Part shown: positions 26,792 to 36,108 of the stretch, in pieces
Layout: each line of letters starts with the position of its first letter
Numbering within the stretch: position 1 is the first letter of the stretch
Source of the DNA: Phycisphaerae bacterium
GTDB taxonomy: Bacteria; Chloroflexota; Anaerolineae; 4572-78; J111
Direction of reading: 5' to 3'
Length of the DNA: 64,000 nt
Assembly (NCBI GenBank): GCA_028285035.1
Contig: JANQQF010000109.1
Location: 1 to 64,000 of the forward strand
Position numbers and translations under genes: made by a program
The notes under the pieces: generated by a model
What the model was told of the DNA's origin: nothing
The model's input: only the letters and a program-made list of their open reading frames with translations
Database searches by the model: none

Positions 26792-28288
26792 ATGTCAGGC
26801 ATCCGTTCACCCTTTTTTCTCATTATTCTGTTAACCTATCTTATTGCGGGCAGCCTCTTCGCCACGCTTACCCCAGCGTGGCAGGCTCCCGACGAGCCTG
26901 CGCACTATAATTATGTGCGCTATCTTGCCACCCAGGGCCAATTTCCCGAATTGGTCGAAGGGTGCTATGAGCAGGCCTATTTACAAGAGCTAACATCACG
27001 CAAATTCCCGCTAGAGCTTTCTGTCGAAAATGTGTGTTACGAATATCACCAACCCCCCCTGTATTATTTGTTGGGAGTTCCTGTATTTTTGCTAAGCAAT
27101 GGCTCGTTGCTTGCTGTTCGATTACTCTCGGTGCTGTTGGGCGCAGGTGTAGTGATCTTGGCCTATTTGATTGGCAAGGCCATTTTTCCACACCAATCTA
27201 ATCTTGTTTATAGCGCAATGGCTTTTGTCGCTTTTGTGCCAATGCACGTGGCCATTCTATCCTCGGTTAACAATGACGCTTTAGCCGAAGTCGTGTTTGC
27301 CATCGTCCTGTTGCTACTTGTTCGCAGACTTAACACGACCGCCCCAATTGGTCGAGTATCAGATGTGTTGTTGGGGGCCGTCTTGGGTATCGCGCTTATT
27401 ACAAAAATGACAGTTTATATCGCTGTACCTCTAGTAGGAATTGGTTTGTTTCTGGCCTCATTAATAGAGGCTCAATCCACTTCTAAATATAATTGGCCTA
27501 AATTGATCTCTCGGTTTCTCATTGTTTATGGGATCGCCTTCCTAATTGCCTTGCCTTGGTATGGCCGTAACGCCTTACTCTATGGAAATTTTGATATCTT
27601 TGGTTTAATTCGTCACGACGAAATTGTAGTAGGGCAACTCCGTACAGCCGATTATATCGGCCAAGTAGGCTGGGGCGGGTACCTCTATAGCTTTGTCAAT
27701 ACCACGTTTAATAGTTTTTGGGGACAGTTTGGCTGGATGGCTGTGCCGATGGATGGTCGTACATATCAATTGTTATGGATTTTGATGATCATAGGTATTT
27801 GTGGGGTGGCTACATTGTTAACTAGCCCTAAGTCACCAGACTCGTTCTCGAAATTTTCCGTACAGCAAAAATACAGTTTGATTTTGATGGTATGTGCTGT
27901 TGTATTGATGCTATCTGGCTATATTTTTTATAACATTACGTTTCTACAATTTCAGGGGCGCTACCTATTTCCTGTCATGATTCCACTCGGCTTACTCTTT
28001 TCATTGGGTCTTGACAGGCTGTTGATGCCACGTTGGGGCTGGGGTGTTGTGACAATACTAAGCCTCACTCTTTTATGGACAATATTTAGTTCATTGCAAA
28101 ATGGAGGGCTGGATAAGTGGGCGGTCTTAATTATTGGGACTGCACTGATCATAATGACCGGCCGGGTTTTATTTCGCTCTCAATGGCTGTTACCGACAGC
28201 TTGGGTTGTGATTGTGTGTTTTGTATCCCTAGCCTTCTTAACCTTGATTAGCCCGTTCTGGTTTGTAATTCCCTTTTTGTCGCTGTAA
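26792..28288 (+). CDS. GT-C type membrane glycosyltransferase-like protein (DUF2142/ArnT-like)
   Basis: The 498-residue protein has about 11-12 membrane segments. An acidic motif after the first one, TPAWQAPDEPAHYNYVRYLA, is characteristic of DUF2142 and related lipid-phosphate-sugar-dependent glycosyltransferases. The paired residues EYHQPPLYYLLG fit the first external loop. It probably transfers a sugar from a polyprenyl-phosphate donor on the outer face of the membrane. Donor and acceptor are unknown. No partner glycosyltransferase is adjacent. Confidence 0.7.
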   Translation: MSGIRSPFFLIILLTYLIAGSLFATLTPAWQAPDEPAHYNYVRYLATQGQFPELVEGCYEQAYLQELTSRKFPLELSVENVCYEYHQPPLYYLLGVPVFLLSNGSLLAVRLLSVLLGAGVVILAYLIGKAIFPHQSNLVYSAMAFVAFVPMHVAILSSVNNDALAEVVFAIVLLLLVRRLNTTAPIGRVSDVLLGAVLGIALITKMTVYIAVPLVGIGLFLASLIEAQSTSKYNWPKLISRFLIVYGIAFLIALPWYGRNALLYGNFDIFGLIRHDEIVVGQLRTADYIGQVGWGGYLYSFVNTTFNSFWGQFGWMAVPMDGRTYQLLWILMIIGICGVATLLTSPKSPDSFSKFSVQQKYSLILMVCAVVLMLSGYIFYNITFLQFQGRYLFPVMIPLGLLFSLGLDRLLMPRWGWGVVTILSLTLLWTIFSSLQNGGLDKWAVLIIGTALIIMTGRVLFRSQWLLPTAWVVIVCFVSLAFLTLISPFWFVIPFLSL

Positions 28289-28332
28289 AATGAAGATGTG
28301 GTGTATGATGAATCAAGTAACCCTTACTAACC

Positions 28333-29229
28333 ATGTCTAAACAAACGCTTCCCTCCATCACGATTTATACCGATGGAGCGTGTAACCCCAATCCTGGCCC
28401 TGGTGGCTGGGCTGCCATCTTGTTGCGCCCCAACGCAATGCCTCAAGAATTGACCGGGGCAGCCGAACAAACGACCAACAATCAAATGGAGATGCAGGCT
28501 GTTTTATCCGCGCTAAAGAGCTTGCCAAATCCCCATTTAATCACCCTCTATACCGACTCAAAATATTTGAAACAAGGCCTCACTGAATGGTTGCCTATTT
28601 GGCAAAAAAGAAACTGGCAAACTACGGGCAAACAAGCAGTTAAGAATCAAGACCTGTGGCGAGCATTGGCTTCCGAAATCCAGCGGCACAAAATAGATTG
28701 GCGTTGGGTAAAGGGGCACGCTGGAAATGAATGGAATGAACGGGCTGATAAGCTGGCTACAAGCCAATTGCCTGAGGTAACATTACCGTTGGATGATGAG
28801 ACGGCCATCCATATTTTTGCGGCAGCATCTTACCTAGGTAAGCAAAAAAGTGGGGGATGGGGAATAGTGATGCGTTATCAGGAGCATCTGAAAACCTTAA
28901 GCGGTCACGAAGCAAATACTTCAGCTAACCGGATGCACCTACTCGCTGCCCTCAACGGCGTACAGGCCATCAAAAAGTCATTACCCATTCATTTTTACAC
29001 CGGATCAGATTATGTTCGAGATGGGGTTACCAAATGGGTCAAGAGCTGGCAACGACAAAACTGGCAGACAAAATCAGGCAAAGCGGTGAGTCATCGCGAG
29101 CTATGGGAAGAGCTAACAACCCTGACTGCAAACTACCGGATTCAATGGCACTTGGCTACAAAACAACATCAGCCTGATTTGATGATTGAAGCTAAAAATT
29201 TAGCTGATGCTGCCGCCCGAAGAGAATAA
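28333..29229 (+). CDS. rnhA: Ribonuclease HI with a second, inactive RNase H domain
   Basis: Residues 1-147 form a complete RNase HI with catalytic Asp14 (IYTDGACNPNPG), Glu53, Asp75 (YTDSKYL) and Asp139 (NERADKLA). Residues about 155-298 are a second copy aligned by GGWGIVM, HFYTGSDYVRDG and WQRQNWQTKSGKAVSHRELWEEL. There the catalytic positions are Ala164, His202 and Gly224, and the last Asp region is changed, so it cannot be catalytic. RNase HI removes RNA from RNA-DNA hybrids. The second domain may bind hybrid or assist dimerisation (inference). Typical RnhA is about 150 residues, so this is an internal duplication. Confidence 0.9.
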   Translation: MSKQTLPSITIYTDGACNPNPGPGGWAAILLRPNAMPQELTGAAEQTTNNQMEMQAVLSALKSLPNPHLITLYTDSKYLKQGLTEWLPIWQKRNWQTTGKQAVKNQDLWRALASEIQRHKIDWRWVKGHAGNEWNERADKLATSQLPEVTLPLDDETAIHIFAAASYLGKQKSGGWGIVMRYQEHLKTLSGHEANTSANRMHLLAALNGVQAIKKSLPIHFYTGSDYVRDGVTKWVKSWQRQNWQTKSGKAVSHRELWEELTTLTANYRIQWHLATKQHQPDLMIEAKNLADAAARRE

Positions 29230-29258
29230 AGTCACTTTTATTGTTATTGGTTTGAAAT

Positions 29259-30002
29259 ATGAACCAGGCAACAGTCTATTTTCACGCGGAACTTAACTTC
29301 TTTTTACCCTCAGCAAAACGTCATCGGCCCTGCCTCTTTGACTTTAAGGCAGCGCCTTCAATTAAAGATATGATTGAGTCGATTGGGGTATTGCACCCTG
29401 AAGTTGAATTGATTGTTGTAAATGGACAGTCAGTTGATTTCTCCTATATGGTTCAATCTGGTGACAAAATTGATGTGTATCCGTTGGGTAATGGGGCTGA
29501 TTTGAAAAAAGATCAGTTACTTCGTGCCCCTCTCATTGGTGATCATAGGTTTGTGTTAGATGTTCATTTGGGACGTTTAGCCCGTTATTTACGGATGTTG
29601 GGTTTTGATACGCTATATCGAAATGATTATGAAGATGAAACCTTAGCTCAAATATCAGCGGATGAAGAACGTATCCTGTTGACCCGAGACCGTGGCCTAC
29701 TCAAACGTAGTATCGTTGTTTATGGGTACTATCTACGGGCCACTAATCCCCGTAAGCAACTGGGTGAAATTTTGACCCGATATAAACTAAACGATCAAAT
29801 TACCCCATTTAAGCGTTGCCTCGATTGTAATGGTTTAGTTGAAGCGACCTCTAAAGCAGCAATTATTGATCAGCTTTCCGAGGATACACGGGCTGGTTAT
29901 GATGAGTTTCGTCGTTGTCAGCAGTGTGAGCGCGTATTTTGGAAAGGCCCGCACTATCATCGTATGACTCAATTTATCGATAGTGTCCTAAATCCACTTT
30001 AG
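29259..30002 (+). CDS. Mut7-C RNase-domain protein with ubiquitin-like N-terminus
   Basis: The 247-residue protein joins a ThiS/ubiquitin-like domain (about 1-88, with VVNGQSVDFSYMVQSGDKIDVYPLG) to a Mut7-C PIN-like nuclease domain. The latter has FVLDVHLGRLARYLRMLGFDT, LLTRDRGLLKR and a zinc-ribbon with CLDCNG and CQQCERVFWKGPHY. The family is predicted to be an RNase; its target is unknown. It follows rnhA after 29 bases in the same direction, so two RNA-processing genes sit together just ahead of recA. Confidence 0.85.
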   Translation: MNQATVYFHAELNFFLPSAKRHRPCLFDFKAAPSIKDMIESIGVLHPEVELIVVNGQSVDFSYMVQSGDKIDVYPLGNGADLKKDQLLRAPLIGDHRFVLDVHLGRLARYLRMLGFDTLYRNDYEDETLAQISADEERILLTRDRGLLKRSIVVYGYYLRATNPRKQLGEILTRYKLNDQITPFKRCLDCNGLVEATSKAAIIDQLSEDTRAGYDEFRRCQQCERVFWKGPHYHRMTQFIDSVLNPL

Positions 30003-30134
30003 AATTGGCTTACTAAATTTTGATTCTTGAATGGGCCACCTAAAACCTTCTTGCATTTTCTTTTATGTTGAGGTACACTTGGGCTGTTATTAATCTTTCT
30101 TTTTCTTGTCAAACGATTGGAGTTAAAGCCTGTA

Positions 30135-31160
30135 ATGAGCAAAAATGGACAGGCCAAGGCACTAGAAACAACCTTAGATAATCTCAAGAAGCGATTTGGT
30201 GATGGCGTCATCATGAAGCTGGGTGATGCTCAACATCTCCAAGTTGATGCGATCCCTACTGGATCACTATCCATTGATATTGCTTTGGGGGTGGGTGGTG
30301 TTCCCAAAGGGCGAATCATTGAGATTTTTGGGCCTGAAAGTTCGGGTAAGACAACGATTTGTCAACATATTGTAGCTGAAGCCCAAAAACAAGGTGGATT
30401 AGCTGCCTTTATTGATGTTGAACACGCCTTAGACCCAACCTATGCTGAGAAATGTGGGGTTAAAATTGACGATCTCTATGTTTCACAGCCAGATACTGGA
30501 GAACAAGCCCTTGAAATCACTGAAGCCTTAGTCCGTTCTGGTGTAATGGCTGTCGTGATTGTCGACTCTGTTGCGGCTTTGGTCCCCCGAGCTGAGATTG
30601 AAGGTGAAATGGGTGACTCCCACGTAGGGTTGCAAGCCCGCTTGATGAGCCAAGCCCTCCGAAAATTGACTGGGGTTGTCAAAACAAGTAATACAACGGT
30701 TATTTTTACCAATCAATTACGCCAAAAAATTGGAGTGATGTTTGGTAATCCGGAAACAACAACAGGGGGAATGGCCTTACGGTTTTACTCCTCGGTTCGG
30801 ATGGACATTCGACGAATTCAGGCTATCAAAGATAGTGGCGAGGTGATGGGTAATCGGACACGGGTAACGATTAAAAAGAATAAAGTTGCCCCTCCATTTA
30901 AAGTTGCTGAGTTCGATATCATGTATAATGAAGGCATCTCAAAGGTTGGAGATGTTTTAGATCTAGCAGTAGAACAAGATATCGTTGCTAAACGAGGTTC
31001 ATTCTTCTCATATGGTGAAACCCGATTAGCTCAAGGGCGGGAAAACGCTAAGAGATTTTTGGGCGAAAACCCTGCAATGACCCTTGAAATTGAAAATAAA
31101 ATTAGAGATCAATTTAATTTACCATCGATAGAAGCAGTTGAGACAGATTCTGTGGGATAG
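30135..31160 (+). CDS. recA: Recombinase RecA
   Basis: The 341-residue protein carries the P-loop GPESSGKTT (66-74), the Walker B region [21 protein letters not shown], and the DNA-binding loop 2 segment [22 protein letters not shown]. It drives strand exchange and LexA-type autocleavage. An in-frame TTG lies six codons upstream, but ATG at 30135 fits the family start ([14 protein letters not shown]); GGAG is 12 bases before it. No obvious SOS box is seen in the 130-base leader. Confidence 0.97.
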   Translation: MSKNGQAKALETTLDNLKKRFGDGVIMKLGDAQHLQVDAIPTGSLSIDIALGVGGVPKGRIIEIFGPESSGKTTICQHIVAEAQKQGGLAAFIDVEHALDPTYAEKCGVKIDDLYVSQPDTGEQALEITEALVRSGVMAVVIVDSVAALVPRAEIEGEMGDSHVGLQARLMSQALRKLTGVVKTSNTTVIFTNQLRQKIGVMFGNPETTTGGMALRFYSSVRMDIRRIQAIKDSGEVMGNRTRVTIKKNKVAPPFKVAEFDIMYNEGISKVGDVLDLAVEQDIVAKRGSFFSYGETRLAQGRENAKRFLGENPAMTLEIENKIRDQFNLPSIEAVETDSVG

Positions 31161-31817
31161 CAGTCTGAGGACTTATTCGGGATTATCATAATATTATTAT
31201 TTTCCCATATCTGTCACAGCTTTTACTTTTGAAACAAGTAACTGAGGCCAATTGAGATTGACCTTATGCCCAAGAATTTTGAAGAAGGCAAACGAAACAT
31301 ATCGTTGTTAACCTTATCACATTTGCATTTTATTTTAAGTATTTAATTTGAGTTGGCTGATTATTGAGTAGGTTATAAATCAATTTATCAAATTATAGAA
31401 TGATTTTGAGAGGAAATTACTACCTCTTGTCCTATTGATTGATTTTGCTAGCTATTGTTCATTCATAATGCAAATAGTGTTCGATTTGTATTAAGGAGCA
31501 AGCATTCATAGCGCTTCTTTGTTCAGATAAATTACATATCCTTGTAGAAGATTGATATATTAATTTTATTCCTCAATCTACAATTTTGGGATTAGTAACG
31601 GTTAACAGTGGAGTTTATTCGTTGCAACAAGAAACTATAGGCAAGAAAATAATTCTTGTAAATAGATTTCTCATAAATTCATTCAAAATCTAGGATACCT
31701 AACAATACATAGTGGTATTTACAACAAATAACTTATTCTTTAAATAAAGTTATTTACTTGTTTCTATAAAAAAGCTGTGGCCTAATTGGTCCACGGCTTT
31801 TGTGTTTGGTAGGTCTA
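31161..31817 (+). other. AT-rich 657-base gap between recA and recX
   Basis: I find no coding frame with a ribosome binding site, no tRNA and no repeat array. The stretch is clearly more AT-rich than its flanks. Its only firm feature is the terminator hairpin at its right end. It could hold the recX promoter, an unannotated small RNA ending at that terminator, or remains of a lost gene. Confidence 0.5.
31770..31808 (+). terminator. Intrinsic terminator directly before recX
   Basis: AAAGCTGTGG (31771-31780) pairs fully with CCACGGCTTT (31791-31800), including one G-T pair, followed by TGTGTTT. It lies about 10 bases before the recX ATG, so any transcript entering from recA must pass it. Confidence 0.75.
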
Positions 31818-32432
31818 ATGGCGGGCAAAATTACAGCCCTAAAGATACAACAACGAAATAAAGAGCGAGTGAATGTTTTTATCGATGAAGAATACTCCTT
31901 TGCTGTAACCTTGATGGTTGCGGCGGAACTTCGCAAGGGACAGTATTTGAGTGATGAGGATATTGCCCAATTGCAGGAAGGAGATCTTCGAGATAAAGGC
32001 TATGATAAGGCTATTCGTTTTTTGAGCTTTCGACCACGTAGTCAGGCCGAAATTTCACGATATTTGCAAGACAAGGGCTATGAGCCTGAAGTAGTTGAGG
32101 ATATTATTCAACGCCTCATTGATAAAAAATATCTCGATGATGAAACGTTTGCTCAATTTTGGTTGGAAAATCGATCTCAATTTAAGCCTAGAGGCAGCCG
32201 TGCTTTACGATATGAATTACGCCAAAAGGGAATTGATGATCAAGTGATAAAGACAACCTTGTCTGATTTAGATGAGGAAGAATTAGCTTGGGCTGCTGTT
32301 CAAGGAAAATTGCGCATTTGGCATCATCTGCCACCGGATGCTTTACAAAAAAAAGTAATGGGTTTCTTGAGCCGTCGTGGCTTTGGTTATGATGTCGTTC
32401 GCACAATTGTAGAACGCATAAAAGAGCTTTAG
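31818..32432 (+). CDS. recX: RecA regulatory protein RecX
   Basis: The 204-residue protein shows three-helix RecX repeats: KAIRFLSFRPRSQAEISRYL, then KKYLDDETFAQFWLENR with RGSRALRYELRQKGI, and a final repeat KKVMGFLSRRGFGYDVV. An N-terminal extension with ITALKIQQRNKERVNVFID is usual in Gram-positive-like RecX. It modulates RecA filaments. ATG at 31818 is preferred to an in-frame TTG six codons earlier that overlaps the terminator tail. Confidence 0.92.
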   Translation: MAGKITALKIQQRNKERVNVFIDEEYSFAVTLMVAAELRKGQYLSDEDIAQLQEGDLRDKGYDKAIRFLSFRPRSQAEISRYLQDKGYEPEVVEDIIQRLIDKKYLDDETFAQFWLENRSQFKPRGSRALRYELRQKGIDDQVIKTTLSDLDEEELAWAAVQGKLRIWHHLPPDALQKKVMGFLSRRGFGYDVVRTIVERIKEL

Positions 32433-32567
32433 AGCTGTCACGAAAAAAATTTCAAGAATACCAGACTACACTAGGCAAAATGAAAAAGAGAACTCTCGTG
32501 AAAATCGATCTTCAGTCAATTTCAGCCTAAGTTGTAGTAAATCTATAGGAGAGGAAATCGAAACAAT

Positions 32568-34097
32568 ATGGAAGTTTTAGTACCTATTATTGCGGCTATT
32601 GTTGCACTTGCAATCGGCGGGGCTGCTGGATATTTTTATCATCGAAATATTAGCGATCAAAAAGTGAAATCAGGAGAGGCTAGAGCCCAAGAAATTATCT
32701 CAGACGCTGAAGCGAAACGAAAAGAAACAGAATTACAAGCCAAAGAAGAAGCGCTACGGCTCCGAAATGAAGTTGAGAAAGAGAATAAACGTAAACGACA
32801 GGAACTTGATCGTCAAGAAGAGCGTTTGCAAAAACGTCAGGAAAGTATGGATAAGCGATTTGAGGGGATCGAGCGTCGCGAACGGAATCTCAACAAACGA
32901 CAAAGCCAGGTTGATCGTCGAGCCAATGAGATAGAAAAGATGGCTCAGGAGCGATCGGCTGAACTGGAACGGGTAGCCTCAATGACGCAGGATGAAGCAA
33001 AGGCCGAGTTATTAGAGGTCGTCGAACTTGAAGCCCGCCAGGATATGGCTCGGGTTATTCGTCAGGTTGAAGCGGATATCAAAGATCAGGCTGACCGAAA
33101 ATCACGTGAGATTATAACGATGGCAATGCAACGAATTGCCTCCGACACTGTCTCGGAAACGACGGTGTCAGCTGTTCCTTTGCCCAGTGATGATATGAAA
33201 GGCAGAATTATTGGCCGACAGGGGCGTAATATTCGGGCCTTTGAAAACGCAACAGGCGTTGATGTTGTTGTTGATGATACCCCAGAGGCTATTGTTTTAA
33301 CTGGTTTTGACCCGGTGCGTCGAGAGGTGGCTCGATTGGCGATGAGCCGTTTGATTACAGATGGACGGATTCATCCAGCTCGTATTGAAAAGTTGGTGAA
33401 AAAAGCGCGAGACGAAGTGAATCAAACGATTAAAGAAGAAGGGGAACGCGCTGCATATGAAGCTGGGGTGCATCGACTTCATCCTGACATTATCAAGCTG
33501 TTGGGCCGCCTAAAATATCGGACTAGCTACGGTCAAAATCAACATCAACATGCTGTGGAAGCATCACGTTTGGCTGTAATCATTGCGAATGAAGTCAAGG
33601 CAGATATCGAAATTTGTCGGGAAGGTGCCTTATTGCATGATATTGGTAAGGCTGTTGACCATGAAATCGAAGGGCCACACGCGATTATTGGGGCAGATAT
33701 TGCTAAACGATGTGGGGTTAATCCAAAAGTTATCAACTGTATTGCCTCTCACCATCACGAAGTCGAGCAAGAATCAGTCGAGGCTGTTATTGTGGAAATT
33801 GCTGATGCTATTTCGGGGGCACGACCGGGTGCCCGGCGTGAGAGTCTTGAAACTTATGTGAAGCGGATAAGGGCCTTGGAGGAAGTGGCAAACTCGTTTA
33901 ATGGGGTTGAAGAATCGTTTGCAATTCAAGCTGGGCGAGAAATTCGAGTGCTTGTTCGACCCGATGAGGTCGATGATTACACAGCCATTAAAATGTCAAA
34001 AGATGTTGCGCGTCAAATCGAGGAGACCTTAGAGTATCCGGGACAAATTAAAGTAACTGTTATTCGAGAAACACGGGCTACAGATTACGCAAAATAA
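32568..34097 (+). CDS. rny: Ribonuclease Y
   Basis: The 509-residue membrane-anchored endoribonuclease has one N-terminal membrane segment (about 4-24) and a long charged coiled coil (about 30-165). A KH domain follows near 205-270 (GRIIGRQGRNIRAFE), then an HD domain with HQHAVEASRL, LLHDIGKAVDHE and ASHHHEVEQ. It starts bulk mRNA decay. GGAGAGG precedes the ATG. It is monocistronic, or linked to recX with a 135-base gap, and ends before a strong terminator. Confidence 0.96.
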   Translation: MEVLVPIIAAIVALAIGGAAGYFYHRNISDQKVKSGEARAQEIISDAEAKRKETELQAKEEALRLRNEVEKENKRKRQELDRQEERLQKRQESMDKRFEGIERRERNLNKRQSQVDRRANEIEKMAQERSAELERVASMTQDEAKAELLEVVELEARQDMARVIRQVEADIKDQADRKSREIITMAMQRIASDTVSETTVSAVPLPSDDMKGRIIGRQGRNIRAFENATGVDVVVDDTPEAIVLTGFDPVRREVARLAMSRLITDGRIHPARIEKLVKKARDEVNQTIKEEGERAAYEAGVHRLHPDIIKLLGRLKYRTSYGQNQHQHAVEASRLAVIIANEVKADIEICREGALLHDIGKAVDHEIEGPHAIIGADIAKRCGVNPKVINCIASHHHEVEQESVEAVIVEIADAISGARPGARRESLETYVKRIRALEEVANSFNGVEESFAIQAGREIRVLVRPDEVDDYTAIKMSKDVARQIEETLEYPGQIKVTVIRETRATDYAK

Positions 34098-34133
34098 CAT
34101 TTCTGTTGTTGCAATTAAATGATATAAAAAAAG

Positions 34134-34163
34134 AAAAACCCCTCGTTTGTATGAGGGGTTTTT
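34134..34163. terminator. Bidirectional terminator after rny
   Basis: AAAAACCCCTC (34134-34144) and GAGGGGTTTTT (34153-34163) form a perfect stem with an eight-base loop. A and T runs on both sides let it serve rny and the leftward STAS gene. Confidence 0.85.
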
Positions 34164-34195
34164 CGTTCGGGATTATAATTTCACTGCTATTGTGA

Positions 34196-34543
34196 CTAGT
34201 CGAATTTTAGCTCCAAACCAGGCATCAATTTTTGTAAGTTGTTAAGAGATTTTTTATGCCAAGGAACCTCTTCTGACACAAGAATGAGTAATTGACTTGC
34301 TTTTTGTTTACGCACTTTAATGACAAATTTAAGCAACATATCAATGCCAGAACTATTGAGGAATGTCAACTCTCGGAGGCTGAGGGTGATTTTTTCAGGA
34401 TTTCTGTCAACTAAATCATTTAACAAATTAGTAATCGGGGCATAAGCTGGTAGACCCTGAAGACGTAACAATCCTTTAAAAGTGATTGTTGCTTGATCTG
34501 GATTATACGTGACGGTATAATCATCCCCTTTGATTTCTTGCAT
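34196..34543 (-). CDS. STAS-like anti-sigma-antagonist protein (slr1659-like)
   Basis: The 115-residue protein has the STAS pattern of alternating strands and helices. Its central motif LRELTFLNSSGIDMLLKFV places Ser-Ser where anti-sigma-factor antagonists are phosphorylated. It resembles the slr1659-type regulators found beside slr1658-type kinases. As last gene of the leftward operon, behind two PP2C phosphatases and a kinase-like protein, it is the likely phosphorylation switch of the circuit. Its final target is not encoded here. Terminated by the hairpin at 34134-34163. Confidence 0.72.
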   Translation of the reverse strand: MQEIKGDDYTVTYNPDQATITFKGLLRLQGLPAYAPITNLLNDLVDRNPEKITLSLRELTFLNSSGIDMLLKFVIKVRKQKASQLLILVSEEVPWHKKSLNNLQKLMPGLELKFD

Positions 34544-34687
34544 ACCGCATGAAACTCCTTTTACTTCCGAAGAACTATTCTAGCATTATAGCATTAAATA
34601 ATAGCGACTGAAAATCATATATATTTGTATACTAAAAATAGTCAATCGATTACTTAAACAGATTTAGTTGTCATCAATAGATCACGA

Positions 34688-36052
34688 TTATATTTTTAGG
34701 ACAACTATAGTTAGGTCATCATGGGCCTCTGCCTCGCCTACAAAAGCGCCAACTTTTGTTAAGATATGGGTTAGCATTGCTTCCGAACTGTTGTTTGGTC
34801 CTGTGGCAACGGTTTGCTCGAATCGGTCTAAGCCAAATATTTCATGATCAGATCGCATCGCTTCAACGACCCCATCGCTGCTTAAAACAACAATATCCCC
34901 CTCATCCAAAGAGAGTACAAGGTCAGGATACCCTAATGTTCTCCCCAGACCTGTCCCCAAAGGGAGCCCCCCAACTTCAGCCCATTGCGTACTCCCATCA
35001 GTCCGTCGAATAATAGGAAAGATGCAGCCTGCATTAGCTACTCGTAAGGTCGTTGTTTTTTGTTTATCAGCTAATTTGTCAATAGTCACATCAATATAAC
35101 ACAAGGCACAATTTTGCCCGGTACTTGTTGTGAAGCCAGTAATAGCTTGGTCGAGATTTGTGAGGAGCTCGCTGGGTGTTGATACTTGATCCCGAATAGC
35201 TCTAAATGAAGCGACGCTGACTGCCATAAGCAGGGCGGCGGGCATCCCTTTGCCTGACACATCACCGACGGCAAGACCATATCGATGACTTGTATCAGTT
35301 GTATCGGTAATGATTTCTTGATATGAGTAAAAATCGCCGCCAACATCACGAGCGGGTGTGCTATAGCAAACGATATCTATTTCAGTCCAATCGGGCCTGG
35401 GTGGGGGAAGCAAGCTGACTTGAATTTGATGCGCTAAGTCTAACTCTTGTTGCATGGCTGATAATCGAGCTCGCTCAGCCTCAGCTTGTTGACGCTCTGT
35501 CAGGTCATACATCACGCTTAACAGGCAAGGCTCATCATCAAATGTCAAGGGCTGGATGGAGATCGAAATCCATAAAATCGTACCATCCGTTCGCCTAATT
35601 TGTACCTCGTGATCTTTGACATGACCCTGCTGCATCAAAATATCAACTAACTTTTGGCGATGATTGGGGGTGTAATAAAACTCTAAAGTATTATGTCCCA
35701 CCAATTTTTCAGCAGGTAAATTGACCAATATTCCAGCTAATCGATTGGCATAGACAATTTCTCCATCAGATAGACGACTTAATATAATGGGAATGGGTGT
35801 CGCTTCAGCGATGAGACGAAACCGTTTTGCATTTTCACGCAACGTTGTTTCTACTCGATGCAGTAGCTCATCAGCCATATTGTCAGAATGACTAGTGTGA
35901 ACTTCCAATAAAATTTCCAACTCACTTTTTTCGGCATCAAGATTACTGATTTCTTGTTCTAAATCGGCTGTTTTCTGGCGTAGACTGACAAGTTCAGCGT
36001 TTAGAGCTTCTATTGTTTGGGTTAAATCAGATTGAGTTTTATCAGTTTCCAT
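34688..36052 (-). CDS. PAS - SpoIIE-type PP2C phosphatase (second copy)
   Basis: The 454-residue protein has an N-terminal coiled coil (about 5-75) and a PAS domain (about 80-200, with PIPIILSRLSDGEIVYANR and YDLTERQQAEAERARL). A linker helix ELDLAHQIQVSLLPPPRP then leads to a SpoIIE/RsbU-type PP2C domain (about 225-454). The metal-binding motifs are all present: DVGGDFYSY, VGDVSGKGMPAALLM, SSDGVVEAM and HDDLTIVVL, so it should be active on a phospho-STAS protein. It is closely similar along its whole length to the next gene upstream (36109-37479), so it arose by tandem duplication. It lies 56 bases downstream of that copy and 144 bases upstream of the STAS gene. Confidence 0.88.
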   Translation of the reverse strand: METDKTQSDLTQTIEALNAELVSLRQKTADLEQEISNLDAEKSELEILLEVHTSHSDNMADELLHRVETTLRENAKRFRLIAEATPIPIILSRLSDGEIVYANRLAGILVNLPAEKLVGHNTLEFYYTPNHRQKLVDILMQQGHVKDHEVQIRRTDGTILWISISIQPLTFDDEPCLLSVMYDLTERQQAEAERARLSAMQQELDLAHQIQVSLLPPPRPDWTEIDIVCYSTPARDVGGDFYSYQEIITDTTDTSHRYGLAVGDVSGKGMPAALLMAVSVASFRAIRDQVSTPSELLTNLDQAITGFTTSTGQNCALCYIDVTIDKLADKQKTTTLRVANAGCIFPIIRRTDGSTQWAEVGGLPLGTGLGRTLGYPDLVLSLDEGDIVVLSSDGVVEAMRSDHEIFGLDRFEQTVATGPNNSSEAMLTHILTKVGAFVGEAEAHDDLTIVVLKI

Positions 36053-36108
36053 AAGTCACAAATTTATACAAACAAGGATGAGTGTGAGGTCATACTCTAT
36101 AGTAACCC

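Noticed and set aside
30003..30134. SOS (LexA) box before recA
   Set aside because: No GAAC-N4-GTTC or similar palindrome was found in the leader; the lineage operator may differ.
31161..31769. tRNA, tmRNA or CRISPR in the recA-recX gap
   Set aside because: No cloverleaf, CCA end, repeat-spacer pattern or conserved RNA motif could be seen.
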